Source of the DNA: Acanthosepion pharaonis
Lineage: Eukaryota; Mollusca; Cephalopoda; Sepiida; Sepiidae
Direction of reading: 5' to 3'
Length of the DNA: 64,000 nt
Assembly (NCBI GenBank): GCA_903632075.3
Contig: CAHIKZ030000584.1
Span: forward strand, 826,001 to 890,000
Below the pieces are notes generated by a model. It was not told the DNA's origin. It made no database searches and worked only from the letters and a program-made list of their open reading frames with translations. This document shows, piece after piece, positions 43,901 through 55,375 of this stretch (position 1 is the stretch's first letter; every line of letters begins with the position of its first letter). The position numbers were made by a program, and so were the translations under genes.

Positions 43901-44025
43901 AGAGCTTTAGTACTTTAATTCAATTTAATTCAAATGATTATATTGAATTTTTCGGTTCTTGTTTTGAAACATGAGAACTCTTATGTAGCGTGTTGGAAGC
44001 ATATTTTTAAATAAATAATAATATT

Positions 44026-44133
44026 TATGCTCTACTTTTGTATCGAGCACTATTTTTTAAAAATGATAACAAAAATACTAAAGAACTTTGGGTTATTTAC
44101 CTAAGGAGTTCTTTCTTTTTTTCTTTATATTTT

Positions 44134-44191
<58 letters not shown>

Positions 44192-44244
44192 GATAATAAC
44201 AATTTCGACGTATGAGGTTCTGACAACTTAACCAATTGATTCAG
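44026..44244. other. Unclassified sequence with (TA)n
   Basis: (TA)n at about 44138-44188. Otherwise nothing recognised. Confidence 0.5.
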
Positions 44245-44555
44245 TTATGAAATTTTGTGCGATAATCTTAAGTGGTACTTAAGACCCCCTACTGATTTAC
44301 AAAGAAGGCCGCATATGGAAAAAGAAGAGGATTGTGGGACGAGATCACTGTTAGATTGGCTGACATTTTTGATCTTGGACTCACTTTTTGTAGACAATTC
44401 ATAAAGAAGATTGAAAACTCCACTAAAACACTTTGATCTCCATTCTACCCGCTCCAAGGCTAAGCGCTCGCGGTTGTTATGATCTATATTGACTGTTAAT
44501 AAGTTGCTCATCAGCTTGTCTTTGTATCTTTGCCATGGAAGTCCCACATTCATGA
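44245..44555 (-). pseudogene. LINE C-terminal end with C2H2-like finger (family D type)
   Basis: On the minus strand: GLPWQRYKDKLMSNLLTVNI, DHNNRERLALERVEWRSKCF. This matches the (R)RPxxRYKDxLKxxLxxxNID...WExLAxDRxxWRxxC terminus of RT-containing LINEs. It is followed by ICGLLCKSVGGLKYHLRLSH, a CxxxC...HxxxxxH finger typical of the extreme C-terminus. The frame of about 100 codons is uninterrupted, with a stop shortly after the finger, so the 3' end of the protein is complete. The RT is missing and the copy is truncated near the (CA)n-(TA)n at 44.57 kb. Confidence 0.75.
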
Positions 44556-44565
44556 TCTACCTGGC

Positions 44566-44567
<2 letters not shown>

Positions 44568-44645
<78 letters not shown>
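44568..44645. repeat. (CA)n-(TA)n microsatellite
   Basis: CA run to about 44598 passing into TA. Confidence 0.95.
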
Positions 44646-44652
<7 letters not shown>

Positions 44653-45184
44653 GCGTATATGTATGTATATACAAATATTATAATATATATTCTTTTTATA
44701 AGTTATTTTTATGGATACAGCTTATTTGAGTTAATGCGTTATTTTCAATGAAACAGTAACAATTACATTTACCATGCTGAATATTCGAGAAATTTAAAGA
44801 AAAAATGCATCCTCTGAACGAATACTCTGCCAAGAATTGAATCTGTATCCCATGTAGCCGGACGTTCTGTTAGCCGTTTCAGAGCATTTCCGATTTAGCA
44901 ACGCACAATTTAATGCTTCTTAGCACAACTATTTGTTGTTCCTTCTCAATCGTTCACTACGCCTCCGAAAACCAATCTAACGTAAACAATGACAACATCT
45001 ATGTAACGGATTAAATCCAACAAATATTTTAATATATATTAGGTTTATACGATATATTTATGAATAAAACTTATTTGAGGTCTTTTTTTAATTAAACAGT
45101 ATTAATTACATTTACCAGCCTGAATATTCAAGATATTTGTCTGAAAACATGCGTACTCCAACAGGAATGGAAACAACAGTAATA

Positions 45185-45187
<3 letters not shown>
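44646..45187. other. Unclassified sequence
   Basis: Two phrases near 44755-44800 and 45105-45140 (CAGTAACAATTACATTTACC / CAGTATTAATTACATTTACC, then CTGAATATTC) look like an old direct duplication about 350 bp apart. No coding signal. Confidence 0.4.
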
Positions 45188-45264
<77 letters not shown>

Positions 45265-45534
45265 TGTGTGTGTGTTTATATGTATGCATATGTATATGCA
45301 TATACATATATATATATGTATATGAATATATATGTATGTATACAAATATTTATATATATATGTATATATGTATTTATATATATGCATGTGTATATATTTA
45401 TATATGTGTATATATATATGCATGGGTATATATGTGTATGTATATATGTGTATATATATGTATATATGCGTGTATACGTATATATATATATATATATATA
45501 TGTGTATATATGTATGTGTATATATACATGCATG

Positions 45535-45613
<79 letters not shown>
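45188..45613. repeat. Long compound (TA)n/(TG)n/(TATG)n array
   Basis: (TA)n 45188-45220, (TG)n to about 45275, mixed TATATG/TGTATA to 45540, then about 36 TG units to 45613. Open in all frames but low complexity. Confidence 0.95.
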
Positions 45614-45615
<2 letters not shown>

Positions 45616-45684
45616 AAAATAAATGTTTTTCGATCATTAGGCTACAGGCTTTATATAAACCAATGTATTTAAGCAGACACAGAT

Positions 45685-45790
45685 AGATATCTAGCTAGCT
45701 AGATAGATAGATCGACAGATCGAACGATCGATCGATAGATAGATAGATAGATAGATCGATAGATAGATAGATACATAGATACATAGATAG
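45685..45790. repeat. (GATA)n / GATC-containing tetranucleotide array
   Basis: AGATAGAT units interspersed with CGATCGAT. Confidence 0.9.
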
Positions 45791-47224
45791 TTAGATAGAA
45801 CAACAAGGAGAAAGTGATTATGTCATAACATAACATTTTATCTTTTTCTTATTTCTTAATCCAAAATGTCCTAATTGAAAATAAAATAAACTAAATCCGT
45901 CACATAACTAATTAGATATTTTTAAGAAAATCATGGATTCGTTTTGGAGAACATCGACACAGTTTACAAAAAAGACATGTCATTTTGTCTGCTGGACTAA
46001 CTTAATCGCTCATTTTAATTTTGTTTTCAATTTAACTGCGAATGCGTAACGTACACATTCTTACACAAATAATCCCAACAAAATGATTTCTACATAAAGA
46101 AATGGCCAAGTTAAAATCGCAAAGAGAAGAGCAGAAAAAGAATAAATAGCAGGACAAAATGACACTAATAAAAATTAAACAAATGGAGGAAAGACGCCAT
46201 TGGCAGTAAGGGAGGAAACCAGTGAAATGTTGAGCAGGAGAGAAGGTGAGCTAGTGAGGAGGAGGGATAAATAGACAGATGGCGATAACATAGCAGGAGA
46301 AGTCGGAATTACTGACATAGACAGAGAAGAGGGAAATAAAGAATTCGTTCAGATGAAGAGAGAGGGTATTTTTTAGGGATTCAATAGGAGAGAACGAAAC
46401 ATAATCAAATAAGGATTGCTAGAATAAAAGGAAATGAAACTTATCGATAAAGACAACGTATTAATAAGAAGTTAAGGGCCAAAGAAAATGAATTTGAGTC
46501 AATATGAGTTCCAAACAGGAACACACAGTGTTAGAGAGAAAAGGTGTCAAACAGAAAGAAATTCAGAAAATATCAGATAAAATAAGCAAACATTGTAGAC
46601 CGATAGCGATATTGAGATAGCATTAAATGTATCAGCGTCAGAGACAGAAAGATCGGAAAAGACGACGAATAAGTACAAACATCCAAATGTGCAAGGAGAA
46701 AAAAAAAATAATAAAGAACTACATATTTTTCTCTTTTTCCATATTAGAGCATGTCATGAAACTTTATGCAACAGATCATTGAAAATATTGTATAACATAA
46801 AATTTAATGCACTTTTACTTTTAAAAAAAATTGTTCTGAAATTAAACAATCAGAAAAGTTTACGCCCGAATTAATCTTAATGTTATAACCATGGTCGATA
46901 TAGTATAAGTTGAAGTTTAAATCTAACAGCAGCGATAAGAATAATATAATAATATTTTATTAAATATTTAGTAGATATAAGCCCTAAGAGCCACTAAGGT
47001 TAGAGAGTTATTAAATGTATAGTGGGTCAGCCAATTTGTATTGGTTATAAATAGAAATAAAAACCGACCCTCTACAATTTTTACAATATCAAATGTAACA
47101 AAGACAACAACAAGAGAAATAATCAAGTAGAAGGTAAAGAAAGCAAACAAAACAAGACCGATAATATGTGTATATACAAATATATATTAATAACAATGTT
47201 ACAATACATGGAAACAGTACAAAG
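45791..47224. other. AT-rich, partly purine-rich sequence
   Basis: From about 46130 to 46680 the plus strand is dominated by A and G (GGAGGAAAGACGCC, GAGAGAAGGTGAGC). No gene or repeat family recognised. Confidence 0.4.
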
Positions 47225-47300
47225 GACGAAGTGTGTGAATATTCTGTATGTGCGTGCGTGTGTGAATATTCTGTGTGTGCGTGCATGTGTGAATATTGTG
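47225..47300 (+). repeat. Short tandem repeat, about 27-bp unit
   Basis: GTGTGAATATTCTGTRTGTG recurs two and a half times. Confidence 0.8.
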
Positions 47301-48582
47301 CTTAGCGTGTTTCCACGCTATCCCTTGTTAGCGACTACATTTCGAGGTTGATAGCTGAAAATTCTCTAGGAATAAGAGAGTTTACCTCAAGGTGTCAGTG
47401 CACAGGCCTGAAGGAAAAAGAGATAGAGGTGAAGAGTGAGCGACTATTTATAGCCAGGGAAGAGAGACCCCTGGTGTAAGGGTTAACGGAGTGAAGGAGG
47501 AGTTAACTCCGACAAATGTATGGACGGAGGGTAACCGAGAATTCATCATGGATTATAAAGGGCGCGTAAGATAGGAAACGGTTGACAGTTGATTTGAAAT
47601 AGTTAAGATTGTGTTGTTTGAAGAAGCACATTCTTGGGAGTATGTTCACTCAAGTAACAGAAGAACAAAACTTCCATTTTATTAATGGAATAAAAAATTA
47701 ATGATGATGGTTCGCTCCTCGGTTTATAGCATAGCGGGTCTCAGTTTCGAAATTTCTGAACTACGGAGGTCTGAACTACGGACTATAGAGAATATAACTC
47801 GTCAGAATAATTTAGAGTAGCGATAGGCGTGTGACGTTGCTTTTGTGCAAAAGAAGGTGCACGGTTCAAAATAATTCAAGGCCAAGTCAATGTTTTTGCG
47901 CTACGTCTAAGCTAGAAAGAGAGGATTGGACAGCTTCAGACCATATATTGTAGAAATAATTAATTTTTGCTTTCATTTCGCTCTTTGTAAAGACAGTGCA
48001 TGGCAAATGGAGGCATTTACTTTCCATAGCCTTATAAGTTACCGACCGTTTTTTCCAGAGATTTCAGAGATTCTTCCTAATGCAGGAACAAAATTCTTAC
48101 GAATTGTGACCATATAGAAAAGGGCAATAGTTAAACTATTACAGTACTGTGGTTAGTTCAAGTACTAAGAAAAGATATTGTCTCTCAAATTCCAGGGTAA
48201 ATCAACATATTTGAATTTGTGTAAAAACCTAATGAATACAATGAGGGAAGGAAATTGAAAACAGGAATGACTGGGTTACAACGAGAAACACTTCCCATAA
48301 ATATTATTTAATCATAGAATTAATAATAATAATATTATATGTCAAATATTTGGGACCAATTTCTGTATTTAATTATTAGTACGTCTCATGGCTTCTTTGG
48401 TTTCATTAACTTCCACTAAGCGTGCATGTTGAGACTATTTAACCTATTAGTGCATGTCATCAACATTTTTAGTGTGGAGGTTAAGTAGAATATAACTCCG
48501 TTGGCCCAGCAAGTTAGATTAGGCAAAATAAGTTAACATTTAAAGGAAATTTTATGTAGTCAAGACTAAATTGATTCTTTAC

Positions 48583-48587
<5 letters not shown>
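47301..48587. other. Unclassified sequence
   Basis: Contains GGAGTTAACTCC palindrome near 47495 and a TATTTATAG near 47445. It could hold a diverged LTR, but I see no ends or duplications. Confidence 0.3.

Positions 48588-48632
<45 letters not shown>
48588..48632. repeat. (ATT)n microsatellite
   Basis: Perfect trinucleotide run. Confidence 0.95.
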
Positions 48633-48635
<3 letters not shown>

Positions 48636-48649
48636 TTCTTTTATTTCTG

Positions 48650-48925
48650 GTATGTACACATATCTTTCCGGGTCCTGCCTAGAGACCTAAGGTAAAAAAT
48701 GGAATTATGTCATTTGCCACTGATCAATTAAAAAAAAAAAACAAAACAAAAACGAAACACACACACACACATACATATTTTACATTGATAAAGACCTTCG
48801 TAAGTTGTGAGCTGTACTCGTGAAAACAATTTTTGTATTTCCTTCAACTGGAATCATTTCCAACCAATCCGAGAGCTCCAACTACAACAAGAATTGTTGA
48901 TGTTCCCATTATTATTACTATTATT
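48650..48925 (-). pseudogene. LINE C-terminal fragment (family C)
   Basis: On the minus strand GTSTILVVVGALGLVGNDS corresponds to the IPVVVGALG block. The adjoining DNA (CTTTCCGGGTCCTGCCTAGA, GACCTAAGGT) matches the 28.6-kb copy. Interrupted by an A-rich and (CA)n expansion. A dead 3' fragment. Confidence 0.72.
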
Positions 48926-48933
48926 ATTATAAG

Positions 48934-48944
<11 letters not shown>

Positions 48945-49016
<72 letters not shown>
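48945..49016. repeat. (TA)n microsatellite
   Basis: Perfect TA run of about 70 bp. Confidence 0.95.
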
Positions 49017-49019
<3 letters not shown>

Positions 49020-49619
49020 CTGGCAAAACCTTTCAGGAAGAGAATGTTCTTCTGGCCGGTGGTGAGCTAATAAATTAATTCTGAGAAAGGCGCACAATTA
49101 TTTTTTTGCGATTCTTCGAAAGCCAAAGCGTTTTTTTGCCAAAACTTTTCTGCTACATTTTATGTATCATAAATGTGTTGTCAGGGCGATTGTAATTGTA
49201 TTTAATTAAGAACCAAATAAAACTTTGTGAAACTATAGTTATCTATGGAAGCCAGAAATCATCCAGAGGAAATATTTACTGAAAATAACATTTAATTATC
49301 TAACATGAATTTAGTGTGAAATTGATGTCACTAATTGCCCCACAACCTCCATCATATTCTAGGAAAAGAAAACGTAACTATAATAGGATTTACATTATTT
49401 ATATTCAGTTTAATATCTTCATCTTTGTTGTTACTATCCTAAACATCTGACGGTTATGTCTGGCCGCTTCTTTCAGTTTTCTTTCGATTCACCTAACCTT
49501 CAGATAATCTGTACACTTTATTTAATCTACGGATTTAATCTGATCATGTCTAGAGATGTTAAGGGATGGAATGATAGTGACAGTCTAAAGCAATTAGATT
49601 AGATAAAGTATTCAATTTT
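49017..49619. other. Unclassified sequence with a weak S1 relic
   Basis: At about 49385-49480 the order TTTACATTATTTATATTCAG, ATCTTCATCTTTGTTG, GGCCGCTTCTTTCAG resembles a decayed S1 tail and body on minus. The rest is unrecognised. Confidence 0.35.
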
Positions 49620-49725
49620 AAATTCTCAGCTGGTTCTCACACTATTACTGAAGTTAAGCAATGTAGAACCTGATCAATTCCAATATGGGTGACTACTTGG
49701 TAATACTTAGTGCTCTAAGCTTGAA
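49620..49725 (+). mobile_element. Old 5S rRNA-derived repeat
   Basis: CTGGTTCTCACACTATTACT, GAAGTTAAGCAATGTAGAAC, CTGATCAATTCCAATATGGG and TGACTACTTGGTAATAC follow the 5S rRNA order (GGTTCTCGTCCGATCACCG, AAGTTAAGC, TGGGTGACCGCxTGGGAATAC) with many C-to-T type changes. It is much more diverged than the copy at 40 kb, lacks a matching SINE body, and shows no clear target duplication. Confidence 0.7.
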
Positions 49726-50029
49726 TGTTGGGGTGGTGCTAATGATAACGGTTCGGAAATCACAAACGGAGAGCCGTGTTCCATATCCAATTTGGTTCAA
49801 TGCATTCACTTATAAGAAAATATTCGTGTAAAGGCATAAATCAACCTTTTCTCATTGAAGCTATGGAAAACTTAGTAAAACTTGTATCACTACATGATTA
49901 TTATCTCTAAATATTCTTACAATATAAAAAAAAATACAATCAGGCTTTAAATAAACTGCAAAAGGCAGATACGCTGTAAAAAAAACAAAAAACAACAACA
50001 AATCAATAAAAATTTTCTGAAGGTTAGTC
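49726..50029. other. Unclassified sequence
   Basis: Nothing recognised; may contain the decayed body of the preceding SINE. Confidence 0.3.
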
Positions 50030-50130
50030 AGAGTGAGGTATATCTCGAGAAGGTCGGGGGTTACAACGATCGAAACGTTGTGATAATAGCAACAAAGATA
50101 AGGACATTCGTCCGCATTTAAATAATGATA
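50030..50130 (+). mobile_element. SINE S1 fragment with hammerhead-like core
   Basis: GAGAAGGTCGGGGGTTACAA, CGATCGAAACGTTGTGATAA, CAACAAAGATAAGGACATTC, GTCCGCATTTAAATAATG. The GGTCG/CGATC pair can form stem II before GAAAC. The first core is CTCGAGAAGG, so CUGANGA is not intact. Confidence 0.55.
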
Positions 50131-50937
50131 ACTCCACGTCCCAAGAATTGAGAAAGAAATTATCATTATTATTAATTATAAATTTGATTTCAGTAATAGC
50201 AGCTTTTTTTGCAAATACAGTTTCTATGATGCAAAACTTTTTATGATGCTATGAAAACGTCTGCTAATTATTATTATTAAATCGTTTCGACGTTTAAATC
50301 ATCAACCTTCTTCAGGTATCTGTCGATTTGTGCAATCTTCAGAGAACATTGATTGATTTGCGTTTTACGGCTTATCAACTTTTTCAGGTTATTTAAAGTC
50401 GGGAAGTATTTATTTATATTGTATATAATTATATATTATTATATAATTATATATAGAGGGAATTTTTAAAAATTGTAGCATAGAACTGTCATATTTGGAA
50501 TAAATGATTATATATTTGTCTTTAAAATTGTCATAATCAACCATGCCTCTCCACAACATCCTTTATATTATTTAAAAATTGGACAGTCATTGTTGTTCTT
50601 AGGAAAGATAATGTTATGGTTTGTCCCTTGCATACTTCGCCGTTTTGAAGTTATAATTTTCCTTTTGATAACTTGAGTACCAACCAAGGCGATAAAGCCT
50701 ATTCGTTTCTACTATTTAACATATAAATATTATGTGTGGGGGGAATAGTATTCTGATGTTCTCTTTAACATTTTTTAAAAGCGAACACAAATTGTTTCTG
50801 CCAAAAATTAAATTCGGCCCGGTGATTTTATTTGCGTTGTTTTTAACAGTTTGCTAATCACAAATCAAATCGTCATAACTGATATCATAACCAATATTTG
50901 TTATCAGATTAATCACACTTGTTATGTTATAGGAAAA
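50131..50937. other. Unclassified sequence with a hammerhead-like relic
   Basis: At about 50282-50325 the minus strand reads CCTGAAGAAGGTTGATGATT, then GTCGAAACG, matching the S1-type core order without a good stem II. Nothing else recognised. Confidence 0.3.
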
Positions 50938-52600
50938 CTAAAAGTATCATCATTGTCATCTTGGGAATAGGAATACTAAAGGCATCATCATAGTCGTCTT
51001 AGGAATAGGAATACTAAAAGCATCATCGTAGTCCTTAGGAATAGGAATACTAAAGGCATCATCATAGTCGTCTTAGGAATAGGAATACGAAAAGCATCAT
51101 CATAGTCCTTAGGATTAGGAAGACTAAAGGCATCATCATAGTCGACTTAGGAATAGAAATACTCAAAGCATCATCATAGTCCTTAGTAATAGGGACACTA
51201 AAAGCATCATCGTAGTCCTTAGGAATAGGAAGACTAAAGGCATCATCATAGTCGACTTAGGAAAAGGAATATTAAAAGCATCATCATAGTCGTCTTAGGA
51301 ATAGGACTATTTAAATCATCATCATAGTCCTTGGGAATAGGAATACTAAAGGCATCATCATAGTCGTCAAAGGAATAGAAATACTAAAAGCATCATCATA
51401 GTAATCTTAGGAATACTAAAAGCATCATCATAGTCCTTAGGAATAGGAAGACTAAATGCATCATCATAGTCGTCTTAGAAATAGGAATACTAAAAGCATC
51501 ATCATAGTCATTAGGAATAGGAATACTAAAGGCATCATCATGGTCGTCTTAGGAATAGGAATACGAAAAGCATCATCATAGTCCTTAGGAATAGGAAGAC
51601 TAAAGGCATCATCATAGTCGACTTAGGAATAGGAATACTAAAAGCATCATCATAGTCCTTAGGAAAAGGAATACTAAAGGCATCATCATAGTCGTCTTAG
51701 GAATAGGAATACTAAAGGCATCATCATAGTCGTCTTAGGAATAGGAATACTAAAAGCATCATCATAGTCCTTAGGAATAGGAGTACTAAAGGCATCATCA
51801 TAGTCGTCTTAGGAATAGGAATACTAAAAGCATCATCATAGTCCTTAGGAATAGGAATACTAAAGGCATCATCATAGTCGTCTTAGAATTAGGAATACTA
51901 TAGGCATCATCATAGTCGTCTTTGGAATAGGAATATTAAAAGCATCATCATAGTCCTTAGGAATAGGAATACTAAAGGCATCATCATATTCGTCTTAGGC
52001 ATAGGGACACTAAAGGAATCATCATAGTCCTTAGGAATAGGAAGACTAAAGGCATCATCATAGTCGACTTAGGAAAAGGAATATTAAAATCATCATCATA
52101 GTCGTCTTAGAAATAGGAATATTAAAAGCATCATCATAGTCGTCTTAGGAATAGGAATATTAAAAGCATCATCATAGTCCTTAGGAATAGGAAGACTAAA
52201 GGCGTCATCATAGTCATCTTAGGAATAAGAATATTAAAAGCATCATCATAGTCGTCTTAGGAATAGGTATATTAAAAGCATCATCATAGTCCTTAGGAAT
52301 AGGAAGACTAAAGGCGTCATCATAGTCATCTTAGGAATAAGAATATTAAAAGCATCATCATAGTCGTCTTAGGAATAGGAATATTAAAAGCATCATCATA
52401 GTCCTTAGGAATAGGAAGACTAAAGGCGTCATCATAGTCATCTTAGGAATAAGAATATTAAAAGCATCATCATAGTCGTCTTAGGAATAGGTATATTAAA
52501 AGCATCATCAGTGTCAAGTTAGTTAGAGGAAAACTAAAATAATCATCACAGTCATCTTAGGAAGAAGCGAACTAAAATTATCATCATAGTCGTCTTGATT
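50938..52600. repeat. 1.65-kb minisatellite with 36- and 38-bp units
   Basis: Two unit types alternate. One contains CATCATAGTCGTCTTAGGAA (38 bp) and one CATCATAGTCCTTAGGAATA (36 bp), both ending ...GGAATACTAAA. There are about 44 units in all. At the distal end a trimer of 38+38+36 = 112 bp is repeated (GGCGTCATCATAGTCATC at 52201, 52313 and 52425), which is a higher-order repeat. Unit lengths are not multiples of three, so it is not a protein repeat. Confidence 0.95.
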
Positions 52601-54799
52601 TTCTTCACCTTTTTATCTCAATCTCTTCGCTATGATTATTATTCAACTTCATTTTTTCGCAGGTGGCAAAGAAAATAGCTTCGCATCAGAGGCGACTTCT
52701 GCTTCGTTTAATTCTGCTTATTAGATGAATAGAAATATCAAACAAGTTTCATTGTGATTTTCTCGTCATTCTTTTTTGTTATTTTTTTTCTTTTTTAATA
52801 TTAATGGCTTAATGCAAAGTTTAAAACGGGAAAAATAAAAAAAGCGGGAAGGAAATGAAACGAAAGGCAAATAAAAAATATGTCTATTCGCTTCATTTGT
52901 TATTGATAAAACCCGAAAATAAACTTAACAGAAAAATTCAAATTGAAGGTTGTCCTTTTTGCGACGTCTTTGTATTCCACTGATAATTCGAGAAACGGTC
53001 CACCCCATCGACACACATGTACAATTCAATGCACACATTTCTCAGTATTGTTCATGCTACATTGCAAATGTTTTATCAGTTTTAGTTGCAGTTGTCTCCT
53101 GTTAATTTACATGAAAACTAATAAAATGGATGTCTTCAAATTATGTTTGTTCGTTTGCTTACGTGTAAGTGAAAAGATGAGTAAAAAAAAATGGATGAAA
53201 AACATTGTATTTTATGGCACTGACAAAAGTAAGAATTTGGATATTATTTTTTGCGCATGCGTATTAAGACCGAATGTTTGATGGGAAGAAATAACGAAGA
53301 AAAGAGAAAATTATAAGATAAAATTGAGAAAAGGCAAAGAAAAGATTAAGAAATGAACAGCAATAAAATTTATCAAGAATGTAAAAGAGAAAAGTCAGAA
53401 AAGGAATATATAAAATAGAAAAGAAATTATAATATTAAAAACGGTAGGTATAAAATAATATTAAAACAATTGATGTTATATCTTAGGAAAATGAAAAAAG
53501 AGATGTACGTGAAAATGAAGGAAATACAAGAAAGAATGAAAAAACGTAATATAGAAAGCTGAGAAATGAAATAAGAAAAAAATGAATAAATATTAATTTG
53601 AATAAGGAAATAAACAAATGGAGTCAAGAAAATAGAGAGGACGTGACGGAAGAGAAAATGTGATGTTTAACGGAGGAAGGAAAGCAAATAAATAAATAAA
53701 TAAGAGAAAACAAAAGTGGAAAGAAACAAAGAAATATGAATAAGAGAAATATTTAATCCTAGTGTAAATTGTGTAAATTGCTTATCTTTCCAAATTTGGA
53801 TACATTTTAAAGGTTTTTCAGAAAACAAGATGGATTATCTTGTTGGAATTTATATCGTAAGATACAATTATCTAGTAGTATTCACTGCTACTTCTCTAGT
53901 AGTTTAGCTTTAATCTTCAGTATCGACTGCTGGTGAGATTTGCATATGAATAGAACTCTCTCCCCTCACTTGTTTTGAAATATTAAATACTTTATTTCGG
54001 CAAAATTAGCTCCATGAAAACGCTAAAAAAGAGAATTGGTGGTATGTTTTACTAAACCAATATTGTAACAGGAGTAAAAGAAACATTTTATACTTCGTCA
54101 ACACCAGCATCTCCTGTCATCTGATTATCCCCATAAAAATGTATACTTTCAATCTCATAACGTTCCCACAAATTGCTGTCAATCTTCGAAGACTAACGAG
54201 AGTTATGGCAGGAACAATATTATACACAGAAAAAGAATTGTTTCCATCACGAAATGAAAGTGGAAAAATGATGTGGGTAGCTTATTTCACCCATGATAAC
54301 CTAGTTTGTTATGTTTCATGGCAAAAGACACTGTCGTCGACAACCTGAGAGATTGGAAACCTAAATTAAAGAATATCACCAGAACGTCATTTCTGGCACT
54401 TAAAATGATTGCATTGCAGAGCAAAACTTGCAATGCTGTTAATATCTCTCTGGGGTTATGTAGCTAATTAACTGTTAGAAACTAGATCTACGTTAGAGCC
54501 AGCCTAGCATACAAACTAGGAAACAAAACTACAAATTCCGTGACGAGAAGCAGACTGCGGTATTTCAGTTCTCAGATAAATATTTTTTCATATTCTGATT
54601 ATGACCAGACGGTACATGCTCGAAACTTTGTATCTATAAAAAAAAATATATATGAAAAACATATGGAAATAATACAAGTATATATAGAATTGCTCATATA
54701 AGAAGTGAAACACAAAATTGTACATGGGTTAGGAATCTGCCATTATAAACAAATGTCACATATATCTGGTATTGAATATAAAAGACTACAAATACGTCT
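52601..54799. other. 2.2 kb without recognised genes or repeats
   Basis: The 52640-52960 part has somewhat more CpG and balanced composition. The 53280-53760 part is strongly purine-rich on plus. No exon or TE recognised. Confidence 0.35.
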
Positions 54800-54897
54800 G
54801 AGATGCACCTTGGGGCGGTGGCCTAGTTGCTATAGCTGTTTATTATACATATGTTACTGTAATCTACTGATTATGAGTTCAGTGCTTTTGTAATGTG
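54800..54897 (+). mobile_element. Weak tRNA-derived SINE-like segment
   Basis: GATGCACCTTGGGGCGGTGG then CCTAGTTGCTATAGCTG resembles a tRNA-type A-box region, with ATTATGAGTTCAGTGC in B-box position. No target duplication was seen and the tRNA fold is poor. Confidence 0.35.
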
Positions 54898-55309
54898 TTT
54901 TTTGTTTGAAATATTTCTTTTAATAATAACATCTTATGCCGAATGAAGAACCGATAGAGTATTAAAATCAATTAAGAAAAAAGTCGATTAAGTTTAAGGA
55001 CTTGTTACTAATAACAAAAATGCAAATAAATATGTAATTTACGCGTTGGGAATGAAGAAGTTTCAGAGATTCAATAATTGAATATTCTTGTTAGTAGAAA
55101 ATGACGAAAATCGTGACACAGAAAATTGAATTCCCGTATTAATAGCTACACCCAGAAACTGTACAACTATTAAAATAGAAGAACATTTCGTTAAACACAA
55201 AGAAAAACATGTTAAAGTATCAATTAAGGTAGTGAACCACCAATTCAGGATGAACGAGCAATAACTGACATCACAGGGACAAAATACATCAAACAGATAT
55301 CATATATTA

Positions 55310-55375
55310 ATGGGGACCTGATGATGAACAGAAGGTACTTGGTCGAAACGCTGTTTCTCTAATAACAACTATATT
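55310..55375 (+). other. Hammerhead-like motif with intact CUGAUGA and CGAAAC
   Basis: GGGGACCTGATGATGAACAG (CUGAUGA at 55318-55324), then GGTCGAAACGCTGTTTCTC. Stem II is only GAAC/GGTC with one mismatch. Stem III could be AC/GU with a GCU loop. Stem I would need a bulged C. Weaker than the 17.6-kb candidate. Confidence 0.35.

Larger units (their letters stand above)
42301..43995 (+). ncRNA. PLE right-arm hammerhead, interrupted by the LTR insertion
   Basis: The same ribozyme design as in the left arm, on plus. CGC (42301-42303), UUGAAGA (42304-42310), UGGAAC (42311-42316). Then the 1,580-bp insert and the duplicated GAAC. Then AGAGC (43901-43905), GGUUCUUGUUUU, GAAA (43966-43969), stem III ACAUGAGA/UCUUAUGU (43969-43986), GUA, and GCG (43988-43990). 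The insertion splits stem II, so this copy cannot fold as a normal hammerhead in the present sequence. Confidence 0.5.
40955..44025 (+). mobile_element. Penelope-like element (5'-truncated) with long inverted terminal arms
   Basis: The left arm (40955-41099) and the reverse complement of the right arm (42289-42316 plus 43901-44025) agree over about 145 bp with few mismatches. Shared landmarks are TTCCAACACGCTACATAAGA, GTTTCAAAACAAGA, CCGAAAA, ATTTGAATTAAATTGAATTA and CCATCTTCAAGCGA. Between them lie the end of a PLE reverse transcriptase and a GIY-YIG endonuclease, then about 400 bp of 3' non-coding sequence. PLEs carry such terminal repeats (pLTRs), often in inverted arrangement, and often contain hammerhead ribozymes, as here. 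The right arm is interrupted by a 1,580-bp LTR-like insertion. Most of the RT is missing. Confidence 0.85.

Noticed and set aside
47170..47700. Possible LTR with TATTTATAG and GGAGTTAACTCC palindrome
   Set aside because: No TG...CA ends with target duplication could be found.
50938..52600. Regularly spaced repeat units resembling a CRISPR array
   Set aside because: Units are contiguous variants of each other without unique spacers, in a eukaryotic repeat context.
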